Shown here: piece after piece, positions 6,049 through 12,486 of the stretch
Layout of the letters: every line of letters begins with the position of its first letter
Numbering within the stretch: position 1 is the stretch's first letter
Source: Elusimicrobiota bacterium
GTDB taxonomy: Bacteria > Elusimicrobiota > Elusimicrobia > Elusimicrobiales > UBA9959
Reading direction: 5' to 3'
Length of the DNA stretch: 12,917 nucleotides
Assembly: GCA_003482905.1 (NCBI GenBank)
Contig: DMXM01000041.1
Span: forward strand, 1-12,917
Translations under genes and position numbers: made by a program
The notes under the pieces: generated by a model
Told to the model about the DNA's origin: nothing
The model's input: only the letters and a program-made list of their open reading frames with translations
Database searches by the model: none

Positions 6049-7329
6049 ATGCGCGTTCTTAAATATACGATGGTTTGCCTGATCCTGGCCGGCGGCGCCG
6101 CGCGGGCTTTCGCCGGTTATACCCCGGACTTTGACGGGGGCGTAGACGTAAAACTGGCCATACAGGCGGCTATAGAGTCCGCGGCTTCCGCGGGCGGGCT
6201 TGTGCCGGAAGTGCCGGGCCGGGCGGAGCCCGGGCAGCGGGTGTGGGTGAGCATCGAGAGAAGCGCCGCTGCCGCCCTGGACCGGGAGCTGTTCAAGAGC
6301 CTTCCGCTGGCGCAGAACCAGCGCATCGCCATATACGAGGTGGATCCTTCGGAACTGGGCGCGCTGGCCGACGGGATGCACCGCGCCCTGCGCAAGGCGC
6401 CGGGCTTCTTCGCCCATGATACACTGGAGGCCGCGCTGGAGGACCTGAAGGCGCCGCCGGCGCAGCCGGCCCGGGCCTATACCGTGGACCAGGCGCAGCG
6501 CGTGGCGCAGACGCTGGCGCTGGTGAAAGAGGAGTCCATAGTTTCCGTCATCGCCTCGCTTTCTTCCTATAAGAACCGGTACTACCGCGGCGCCACCGGC
6601 GTGGATTCTTCCAAGTGGCTGCAGCGGCTCTGGGGCAAGTACGCCGAGGGCCGGCCGGACATTTCGGTGGCCCCCTTCAAGCACGCCTCTTTCCCGCAGG
6701 AGTCGGTGATACTGACCATGCAAGGCGCCGCCGAACCGGAGAAGGTGATAGTGATAGGCGGCCACCTGGATTCCATAGCCGGCGGCGGGGATAGCCCGGC
6801 CCCGGGCGCGGACGACAACGCTTCAGGCGTGGCCGTCACTAACGAGGTAATACGCGCGCTGGTGGAGGGCGGCTACCGGCCCGCCAAGACCATTAAATTC
6901 ATAGCTTTCGCGGCCGAAGAGGCCGGTTTACGCGGCTCCGGCGAAGTGGCCGCGGCCTTCAAGAAGGCCGGCGTGGCCGTGGAGGGAATGCTCAACCTCG
7001 ACATGGTCAATTACAAGGGCTCTGCGAAGGACATATACTTCGTCTCGGACAATACCAGTGCCGACCAGAACGCCTTCCTGGGCAAGCTGATAGACACTTA
7101 CCTCGGCTACAGCTGGGGGAGCATCAAGTGCGGCTACGGTTGCTCCGATCACGCCTCCTGGACCAAGAACGGTTACCCGGCCTCGCTGCCGTTCGAGTCC
7201 ATGTTCAACCAGTGTAACCCTTTCATTCATAAGGCTACCGACACGCTGGCGCAGACCGGCGGCAGGGCCGAGCATGCGCTGAAGTTCGCCAGGCTGGCCG
7301 CGGCCTACGCCGTTGAGCTGGCGAAATAA
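6049..7329 (+). CDS. Secreted M28-family zinc aminopeptidase (bacterial leucyl aminopeptidase type)
   Basis: The 426-residue product has a signal peptide (MRVLKYTMVCLILAGGAARAFA), an N-terminal region of about 200 residues, and a complete M28 catalytic domain. The co-catalytic zinc ligands by analogy with Vibrio/Aeromonas aminopeptidase are H239 (GGHLDS), D255 (GADDNASG), E291 (the catalytic base is E290 in AAEEAGLRGS), D318 (NLDMV) and H394 (FIHKATDT). CGYGCSDHASW at 361-371 holds the cysteine pair that forms a disulfide in those enzymes. The enzyme should remove N-terminal hydrophobic residues from peptides outside the cytoplasm. I place the start at ATG 6049 with GGAG five bases upstream; TTG 6004 is in frame but falls within the metallopeptidase -35 box and would bury the signal peptide. 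It is divergent from the metallopeptidase gene, with 118 bases between. Confidence 0.93.
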   Translation: MRVLKYTMVCLILAGGAARAFAGYTPDFDGGVDVKLAIQAAIESAASAGGLVPEVPGRAEPGQRVWVSIERSAAAALDRELFKSLPLAQNQRIAIYEVDPSELGALADGMHRALRKAPGFFAHDTLEAALEDLKAPPAQPARAYTVDQAQRVAQTLALVKEESIVSVIASLSSYKNRYYRGATGVDSSKWLQRLWGKYAEGRPDISVAPFKHASFPQESVILTMQGAAEPEKVIVIGGHLDSIAGGGDSPAPGADDNASGVAVTNEVIRALVEGGYRPAKTIKFIAFAAEEAGLRGSGEVAAAFKKAGVAVEGMLNLDMVNYKGSAKDIYFVSDNTSADQNAFLGKLIDTYLGYSWGSIKCGYGCSDHASWTKNGYPASLPFESMFNQCNPFIHKATDTLAQTGGRAEHALKFARLAAAYAVELAK

Positions 7330-7364
7330 AGGCGGCTAACCCGCTGGAGCCTTGATCATCTCAG

Positions 7365-7391
7365 CCGCCGGGGAACCCCGGCGGTTTTATT
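7365..7391 (+). terminator. Intrinsic terminator after the M28 peptidase gene
   Basis: CCGCCGGGG-AA-CCCCGGCGG (7365-7384) is followed by TTTTATT. It ends the peptidase transcript 36 bases after its stop and 15 bases before the next promoter. The left arm could also pair with GGCGGCT at 7331-7337. Confidence 0.85.
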
Positions 7392-7402
7392 ATGGGCGGG
7401 TT

Positions 7403-7411
7403 TGCTAGAAT
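7403..7411 (+). promoter_or_regulatory. Extended -10 promoter of the zinc-finger receiver gene
   Basis: TGC-TAGAAT (7403-7411) is within the third exact TTTGCTAGAAT. Transcription would begin near 7418, 23 bases before ATG 7441. An in-frame TTG at 7402 falls within the promoter and is therefore rejected as a start. Confidence 0.6.
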
Positions 7412-7440
7412 ATCCGGAACGGCGGGGAGCTGGAGAAGAT

Positions 7441-7995
7441 ATGAAGATACTTATCGTAGACGACGATAGCGACATGCTGCAGCTTACCAGCAGGCAGGTA
7501 ACGCAATGCGGCCATGAGCCCCTCACGCTTACCGACAGCACCAGGGCGCTGGACGTGATAAAGAACGAGCAGATACAGGTGGTTATCAGCGACTGGGTCA
7601 TGCCGGAGGTCAGCGGGCTGGACCTGGTGCGGGCTTTGCGCGCCGACCCCGTCCAGCGGCCTTATGTCTATTTCATGGTCCTGACCGGCGCAAAACTCGG
7701 CAACATCAATTTCATGGAGGCCATGGACGCCGGGGCCGACGATTACCTGGAGAAACCGGTCAACAGGGACCTTTTAAAGGTCCGGCTGCGGGTAGCCGAG
7801 AGAATGCTAAGGCTTGGCGCTGAGGTTAACACCCTTAAAGACCTTATCCCCGTCTGTTCCCACTGCCGGCGGGTGCGGCGCGACGATGAGGCGTATGAAA
7901 GCCTGGAACTGTATATATCGAAGAATTCCTCCGTCAGGTTCTCCCACGGCATTTGCCCGGAGTGCCTTATAAAGCATTATCCGCAATATAAGTGA
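7441..7995 (+). CDS. Response regulator: receiver plus C-terminal four-cysteine (zinc-finger-like) domain
   Basis: The 184-residue product has a receiver domain with acidic D7-D8-D9, phospho-acceptor D51 (VISDWVMPEVSG), switch T82 (VLTG) and lysine K105 in LEKPV. A short helical linker (about 112-132) leads to a C-terminal domain, LKDLIPVCSHCRRVRRDD ... YIS ... FSHGICPECLIKHYP. It has two CxxC pairs, C139/C142 and C172/C175. This small domain is known at the end of many receiver and PAS proteins; it probably binds zinc and its function is not established. GGAG sits about 12 bases before the ATG, with GAGAAGAT closer. There is no DNA-binding domain of a known type. The coiled-coil protein gene follows after 58 bases with no clear terminator, so the two may share a transcript. 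Confidence 0.9.
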   Translation: MKILIVDDDSDMLQLTSRQVTQCGHEPLTLTDSTRALDVIKNEQIQVVISDWVMPEVSGLDLVRALRADPVQRPYVYFMVLTGAKLGNINFMEAMDAGADDYLEKPVNRDLLKVRLRVAERMLRLGAEVNTLKDLIPVCSHCRRVRRDDEAYESLELYISKNSSVRFSHGICPECLIKHYPQYK

Positions 7996-8053
7996 ACGGG
8001 AAAAGGCGGCGGAGCCTCTGTTCCTCAACGGTAAAAAATAAGGAGTCATAGTA

Positions 8054-8779
8054 ATGAAAATAATGATCACGACAGTGTGCGCTATTTTGATAAGCGGAGC
8101 GCTGGCCGCGCCCGCATTCGCCCAAGAGGGGCAGCCAGGGCAGGCGGCGGTCAGCCCGGCGGCGGCCGCCCCGGCCGAGAAGCCGGCCGCGCCGGTAAAG
8201 ATAAAAACACCCAAAAAGAAAACAGCGGAAAAACCGCAGGCAAAAGAGCCCGCGGCCGAAGCAGCCGCCCCGGCGGTCAGCCAGGCGCCGGCGCTGCCGG
8301 CGCCGGCCGCGGAGGCTCCGCCGCTGATTGAGGCTCCGACAGTCGCGCCCGCGGCGCCCGCACCCGTCAGCGAGGCCGTAAAGCCTGCGGCGCCCGCGCC
8401 CTCGCCCTGCCCGCACTGTTTTCAGCCGCTGCTGGCCGGATACAAAGGCATTATCGAAGACCTTAACCCCTGGATGGAGGGAATGGACGCTCAGGCTGCG
8501 GCCTTAGACGGCAAACTTTCAGCCATACAGAGACAGATCAACGAGAAGGAGAGCGCCATAGAGAACGCCCGGCGCGGGACGGATAAAAAGGCTATGAAAG
8601 AGGCCGTTAAAAGCCTCACCAAAGAGCGCAAGCTGTTGTTGAAGGAATATACCACGGCGAGCGAGGAAAAAGACGCGTTCTATAAAAAATTCTCGAAAGA
8701 GGTGGAGAAAAGGACCGAAGGCTATAATAAGATAGTGGAATCGAAGCTCAATGAAACGCTGTCGGCCGCCTCGCAATAA
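8054..8779 (+). CDS. Secreted Pro/Ala-rich coiled-coil protein with CPHC motif, unknown function
   Basis: The 241-residue product was not recognised as a known family. It has a signal peptide ending AFA-Q (residues 1-23). A low-complexity linker of Ala, Pro, Lys and Glu follows (about 24-118), containing a basic KTPKKK patch. Next comes CPHC (119-122) and then a predicted long helical or coiled-coil region (about 143-235) rich in Lys and Glu. The Pro/Ala linker could span the periplasm or cell wall. CPHC resembles thioredoxin-like redox or metal motifs, but no thioredoxin fold is apparent around it. AAGGAG stands about eight bases before the ATG. It follows the zinc-finger receiver gene, possibly in the same transcript, and ends at a strong bidirectional terminator. 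Confidence 0.8.
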   Translation: MKIMITTVCAILISGALAAPAFAQEGQPGQAAVSPAAAAPAEKPAAPVKIKTPKKKTAEKPQAKEPAAEAAAPAVSQAPALPAPAAEAPPLIEAPTVAPAAPAPVSEAVKPAAPAPSPCPHCFQPLLAGYKGIIEDLNPWMEGMDAQAAALDGKLSAIQRQINEKESAIENARRGTDKKAMKEAVKSLTKERKLLLKEYTTASEEKDAFYKKFSKEVEKRTEGYNKIVESKLNETLSAASQ

Positions 8780-8813
8780 CGGGAACCGATAAACGCCTGA
8801 GGCTTGAAGGTAT

Positions 8814-8846
8814 AAAAAAACCGCCGGGGAAACCCGGCGGTTTTTT
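8814..8846. terminator. Bidirectional intrinsic terminator with GAAA loop
   Basis: CCGCCGGG-GAAA-CCCGGCGG (8821-8840) is flanked by seven A on the left and six T on the right, so it ends the coiled-coil gene and the C11 peptidase operon, which converge here. Confidence 0.9.
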
Positions 8847-8861
8847 GTCTGCCCGGGCCCG

Positions 8862-10256
8862 TTACGGGCGCCAGACCTTGTCGGTCCAGGCTACGAACTC
8901 GTCCCATTGCGAGGCCTTGGACAGGGAGAGGTCGCCGTATTTGGTCTCGTAGATGGCGCCGAATTCCGGCGGCAGCTTCTTCGCTTTCATGGTCATGCCT
9001 ATGGCTATGCCGCCGGCCCTGGTATAGTCGTAGCCGTTGACCAGGTCTTTGTTCAGGCCGACATTGCCCATCACCAGCCTGGTCTTTATGAACTTCATCA
9101 GGCGTTCCGCGGCCATCTGCGTCTCGTAGCCGCAGACGGTGCTGAATACCCTGGCGAAGTCGTAGAGGTCCACGTAGGGGGCGATCAGCTTGGTCTTGTC
9201 GTTCTTCGGGTCCAGGCTGGAGAACCTGACGGCGTGCTCTATGGCGTATTTGGCGGCCTCGCCCTCGTTGTTCTTCATGGCGGCGATGGCGAAGGCGTCC
9301 AGGTAGGCCGGCAGGTCGTTAAGGGCCTGCGGGCGCACGGTGGACATGGTGGCGGCTATGGCGGAGAGCGGGATGTTTATCGGGCCCGCCAGCGGCGCGC
9401 CGGCGGCGAAGAACTCCTTCTCCCAGTTGATGAAGAAATCGCTGAGCTGCTCGTTGGTGGTGTCGGGCCTGGCGTTAAGATAGTTCAGCAGCTTGGTGTA
9501 GTCGAAGCCGTAGGCCAGCATGGTCTCTTCGGAACCGACCAGCAGGCCGGTGAGGTCCTTTACCTCGTAGCCGATCTCGGCCATCTGCTGCAGGCAGGCG
9601 TTCTGCACGAACACGTCCATATAGCCGGTCTGGCGCAGTATCTCGCCCAGTTCGCGGGTGCGCACGTAGTTCTTGGTCTCGTCGTCGAAAAGTATGCCTT
9701 TGGCCGAAACGCCGGTGCCGGAGGGCGGGTTTTTCATTACCGGGTCTATCCAGCCGAGGCCGTGGTTCCACAGCACCAGCATGTAGCGTTTGGCGGGGTA
9801 GTTGACCTTGGCCCACTTAATGAAGTCCACGACCCGTTTATAGTCGCCCATGTCGCCGGCGGGGTCGTGGGAGAAGACGGTCTCGCCGTCCTTGTCGACG
9901 CGCACGCGCTTGGCGCCCTGGCCGCTCAGGCCGTATTCCAGCAGCACGTTCACGCGGCCGGTGCTGCCCACCTTCTGCATCTCCTTGATGTCCTTCTGCG
10001 CCCATTTGCCGGAGACGCCGTAGAGCAGGCTGTCGTCGAGGTTGTTTTTGGCGTTCATGAACACAATCACGGTCCAGTCTTTGGGCGCTTCGACCGCCTG
10101 CGCGGAGAGCGGCTGCGGGGCTTCTTTTTCCGAATAAACGGCGATATCTCCGGCCGAGACAGAATCCAGCCGGAAAGCGGGCTCCGCGCCGGCCGTCGAA
10201 ACTCCGGAAGCGAGCACTGATAGCGCCGCGAGTGTCTGGGTTAAATATTTTTTCAT
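8862..10256 (-). CDS. Secreted clostripain-type C11 cysteine peptidase
   Basis: The 464-residue product has a signal peptide (about 1-24, ending TAGA) and a Peptidase C11 (clostripain-like) domain from about residue 60. WTVIVFMNAKNNLDD (61-75) is the family's opening strand and loop. LVLWNHGLGW (160-169) contains the catalytic H165, and VFVQNACLQQMAEIGYEV (215-232) contains the catalytic C221, followed by LLVGSEE. Family members cleave after basic residues, often after self-processing. GGAGG stands about seven bases before the ATG. It is the last gene of a three-gene operon, 21 bases after the second paralog gene. The sequence after residue 260 is not assigned to a domain here. Export is inferred from the signal peptide; activity is inferred from the intact His/Cys pair. 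Confidence 0.9.
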   Translation of the reverse strand: MKKYLTQTLAALSVLASGVSTAGAEPAFRLDSVSAGDIAVYSEKEAPQPLSAQAVEAPKDWTVIVFMNAKNNLDDSLLYGVSGKWAQKDIKEMQKVGSTGRVNVLLEYGLSGQGAKRVRVDKDGETVFSHDPAGDMGDYKRVVDFIKWAKVNYPAKRYMLVLWNHGLGWIDPVMKNPPSGTGVSAKGILFDDETKNYVRTRELGEILRQTGYMDVFVQNACLQQMAEIGYEVKDLTGLLVGSEETMLAYGFDYTKLLNYLNARPDTTNEQLSDFFINWEKEFFAAGAPLAGPINIPLSAIAATMSTVRPQALNDLPAYLDAFAIAAMKNNEGEAAKYAIEHAVRFSSLDPKNDKTKLIAPYVDLYDFARVFSTVCGYETQMAAERLMKFIKTRLVMGNVGLNKDLVNGYDYTRAGGIAIGMTMKAKKLPPEFGAIYETKYGDLSLSKASQWDEFVAWTDKVWRP

Positions 10257-10277
10257 GGTCCGCCCTCCGTTAAACCG

Positions 10278-11015
10278 TCAATAAAACCTGGAATCCGATA
10301 TGCTGCGCCGGGCGGTCTCCAGCCTGGCGGCCTCGCGGCCCCTGGCGAAGAGCGTTCCCAGCTCCTGCAGTTCGCCGTCACCGCGCACGCGGTAGACGGC
10401 CTCTTCCTCTATGTTCTGCGTGAAGGTCTTAAGACGCCACTTCAGCCGCAAGTCCAGGGAGGCCACCGGGTCCGCCCCGGTGCCGGCGTTGGTCACGGAG
10501 GTGTCCGGGACATCCGCCGTCACGTCCAGGCGGCAGCCCCAGGCGGTGACTACGCTGGCCGGCTCTATGGTCACGCCGGTCAGGTACTGGCCGCGCCCTT
10601 TAAAGCCGGCGCCCCAGGCGTAATGCACCTTGTAGGAGGCCTTAACTATCTCCATGCCGGCCGGGTTTTTGGCCGAGAAGGTGTAGACCCTGGAGTCCGG
10701 GCCGCGCCAGCCCGTCAATTGCGTCCAATGGGCGACGTCCTCCGGCACGGCGTTGGCGTAATCGGTGGCAATGTTCACCACGGGCCGGTTCTCCTCTATT
10801 ACCTTGTAGATCTTCATGGCCAGGTTGACTATCTTCTTGACCGGGTCGAGGGGGTTGTCGCCGGGCTCGGAAGGCCGCGCGGCTGGCGCCGCCGGCGTTA
10901 TCATCACGGAGGATTCGTCGATAACGGGATAGTCCGCGCCTGCCTGCCCCGCCGAAACGCGGAGGGCCGGCAGCAAGAAGGCGGCGGTCAGGAACAATTT
11001 TGAAAAGGCTTTCAT
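10278..11015 (-). CDS. Secreted protein of unknown function, paralog B of the C11 operon
   Basis: I do not recognise the family. The 245-residue product has a signal peptide (about 1-22, ending VSAG) and a Pro/Ala-rich stretch (37-58). A conserved body follows: IVNLAMKIYKVIEENRPVVN (62-81), GWRGPDSRVYTFSAKN (102-117), GQYLTGVTIEP (142-152), VPDTSVTNAGTGADP (169-183) and YRVRGDGE (208-215). It looks beta-rich with no membrane segment and no obvious catalytic motif. It is homologous to the gene directly upstream: residues 138-187 match residues 151-200 of that protein at 26 of 50 positions without gaps. GGAG lies six bases before the ATG, within the 13-base gap after the upstream stop. Context suggests it works with the C11 peptidase as a substrate, inhibitor or partner (inference). 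Confidence 0.85.
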   Translation of the reverse strand: MKAFSKLFLTAAFLLPALRVSAGQAGADYPVIDESSVMITPAAPAARPSEPGDNPLDPVKKIVNLAMKIYKVIEENRPVVNIATDYANAVPEDVAHWTQLTGWRGPDSRVYTFSAKNPAGMEIVKASYKVHYAWGAGFKGRGQYLTGVTIEPASVVTAWGCRLDVTADVPDTSVTNAGTGADPVASLDLRLKWRLKTFTQNIEEEAVYRVRGDGELQELGTLFARGREAARLETARRSISDSRFY

Positions 11016-11028
11016 ATTGTTCTCCGGT

Positions 11029-11811
11029 TCAGCGGCCGAAGGCGGCGGCGGGATCGAGCAGCGCTTTGCCGGCCGCCAGTTCGCCCGCGTTCTTCTCCGG
11101 CTTGAAGGGGCTGACTAGCGTCTTCATTTCGCCGTCGCCCCTTATCAGGTAGACGCTGTTGCCGTTCCACTCTTTAAGCACGGTGGAGATCTTGGAGGAC
11201 AGTTTGATCTGCATGGCGGCCAGCGGGTCCTCGTAGGTGCCCAGATTGGTTATGGTGGTGTCGGGCACGAAGGCCGACATGGACAGTTTGTAGCCCCACA
11301 AGACGTTTATGGCCCCGGGCACTATGGTCACGCCGGTCAGGTACGCGCCCTTGCCGTCGAATTTTCCTCCGTAGGAGAAGACCACTTTGTACGATACGGA
11401 TACCGCTTCGGCCCCGTAGAGGTTCCTGGCGCTGAACCTGTATTCATAGGTTTGCGGGCCTTTCCATTCGTAAAGCTGGTTTGGCGAGGCCGCGCCCTGC
11501 GGGACGGCGGCGGCGTACTTGCTTTCCACTTCCGCTACCGGGGCGTTGTCTTTAATGACGCCCCAGATCTTATTGGCGATGTTTATAATGGTGACGATAT
11601 TCCCCGCGGCCCCGCGCTCCCGCGCGGTCGGCGCGGCGGGCGCGGGCCGGGAGAGGAGTTCCACCGTGACCGATCTCGGGTCTATAGTGTAGCGCAGCGG
11701 GTCGGACGAAGCGGCCGCGATCTCCGCTTTGGAGAAGGCCGGGGCCTCCTGGCAATACGCCGGCAGCGGCGACAAGGCCGCCAGGGCGGCGAAGAATATA
11801 ATATTTTTCAT
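11029..11811 (-). CDS. Secreted protein of unknown function, paralog A of the C11 operon
   Basis: The first gene of the three-gene operon encodes 260 residues of an unrecognised family. It has a signal peptide (about 1-20, LSPLPAYC), a variable region (21-70), then the body shared with its neighbour: IVTIINIANKIWGVIKDNAP (72-91), YEWKGPQTYEYRFSARN (114-130), GAYLTGVTIVP (155-165), VPDTTITNLGTYEDP (182-196) and YLIRGDGE (221-228). The N-termini and C-tails differ while the central 150 residues are conserved, as expected for duplicated secreted domains. GGGGGA stands about six bases before ATG 11811. A TATAAT box at 11852-11847 supplies the operon promoter. Its role is unknown. Confidence 0.85.
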   Translation of the reverse strand: MKNIIFFAALAALSPLPAYCQEAPAFSKAEIAAASSDPLRYTIDPRSVTVELLSRPAPAAPTARERGAAGNIVTIINIANKIWGVIKDNAPVAEVESKYAAAVPQGAASPNQLYEWKGPQTYEYRFSARNLYGAEAVSVSYKVVFSYGGKFDGKGAYLTGVTIVPGAINVLWGYKLSMSAFVPDTTITNLGTYEDPLAAMQIKLSSKISTVLKEWNGNSVYLIRGDGEMKTLVSPFKPEKNAGELAAGKALLDPAAAFGR

Positions 11812-11846
11812 TGGGTTCCCCCTATCTTTATGTCACTACACGCATA

Positions 11847-11873
11847 ATTATACTTTTTTTAATAAAACTTCAA
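11847..11873 (-). promoter_or_regulatory. Promoter of the C11 peptidase operon
   Basis: On the minus strand TTGAAG (11873-11868) and TATAAT (11852-11847) are 15 bases apart; shifting one base to TTTGAA gives 16. An A/T-rich spacer lies between. Transcription would begin near 11840, about 29 bases before ATG 11811. Confidence 0.6.
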
Positions 11874-11908
11874 AGCCGTCTTCGCGTGCCCGCCGCGGCA
11901 AAATTAAG

Positions 11909-11914
11909 TATCAT
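11909..11914 (+). promoter_or_regulatory. Possible -10 box of the cyclic-nucleotide-binding gene
   Basis: TATCAT at 11909-11914, the same hexamer as in the promoter near 3130, would start transcription near 11921, about 24 bases before ATG 11945. No -35 box is clear. Confidence 0.35.
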
Positions 11915-11944
11915 GTCAATTAAGCCGGTGCCGGAGGCAAACAA

Positions 11945-12400
11945 ATGAAGAAGATGACCATAAGCGACGGGGATTTCAGCGAGTTCCTGCGCATAGCGCG
12001 GAAAATAAACTTTTTCAGTCAGATGACCCTGGGCTGGGTGGAGAAGATCCTGGCTTTCGGGATGCTGTACGAATATAAGAAGGGGGAGCAGGTCTTCCGG
12101 CAGGGCGGGCCTGGGGATTCGTTCTATATCATTCACTCGGGCAAACTTGCCGTCACCGTTAAGAGCGGTTTCTTCAGCTTCCCTAAAAAAGTGGCCGTGC
12201 TCGGGCCCGGCGACTTCTTCGGCGAGATGGCGCTGATAGACAGGGCCCCGAGGACCGCCACCGTGACATGCGAGGAGCCTTCAAAGCTCTTTATCCTGCT
12301 GGCGGACCATTTTGACGAGGCTTTCAAGGGGAATCCGGCTTTTGCCGACGAGGTAAGGCGGACGATATCCGAAAGGAAATTCGGCCTTAACCAGCAATAA
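11945..12400 (+). CDS. Stand-alone cyclic-nucleotide-binding domain protein
   Basis: The 151-residue product is one cyclic-nucleotide-binding (cNMP) domain of the Crp/PKA-regulatory type with no helix-turn-helix, membrane segment or enzyme domain. The phosphate-binding cassette is visible: PGDFFGEMALIDRAPRTATV (88-107), with G93-E94 for the ribose and R103 for the cyclic phosphate. The preceding KKGEQVFRQGGPGDSFYIIHSGKLAV is the typical beta-roll start. Retention of E94 and R103 suggests a real ligand, probably cAMP or cGMP. GGAGG lies about seven bases before the ATG. The gene is divergent from the C11 operon. It probably acts by binding a partner protein; the partner is not apparent here. 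Confidence 0.9.
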   Translation: MKKMTISDGDFSEFLRIARKINFFSQMTLGWVEKILAFGMLYEYKKGEQVFRQGGPGDSFYIIHSGKLAVTVKSGFFSFPKKVAVLGPGDFFGEMALIDRAPRTATVTCEEPSKLFILLADHFDEAFKGNPAFADEVRRTISERKFGLNQQ

Positions 12401-12442
12401 AGCGGCGGCGCGGAATGCCGGCGGGCCGGCGAAAGCAAAATG

Positions 12443-12448
12443 TATAAT
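12443..12448 (+). promoter_or_regulatory. -10 box of argF
   Basis: TGTATAAT (hexamer 12443-12448, with TG directly in front) would start transcription near 12455, about 32 bases before ATG 12487. No clear -35 box and no recognised arginine operator is visible. Confidence 0.55.
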
Positions 12449-12486
12449 ATAGGCGCGGGCAATATCATTAACGACGGAGAATTAAA

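Noticed and set aside
5974..6765. 263-codon - strand frame opposite the M28 gene
   Set aside because: Shadow of the M28 coding region, Arg/His-rich, with no ribosome binding site or motif.
8907..10220. 437-codon + strand frame opposite the C11 peptidase gene
   Set aside because: It is antisense to a gene with clear family motifs; long open antisense frames are expected in GC-rich codon usage. The translation is low-complexity in Val, Gly and His.
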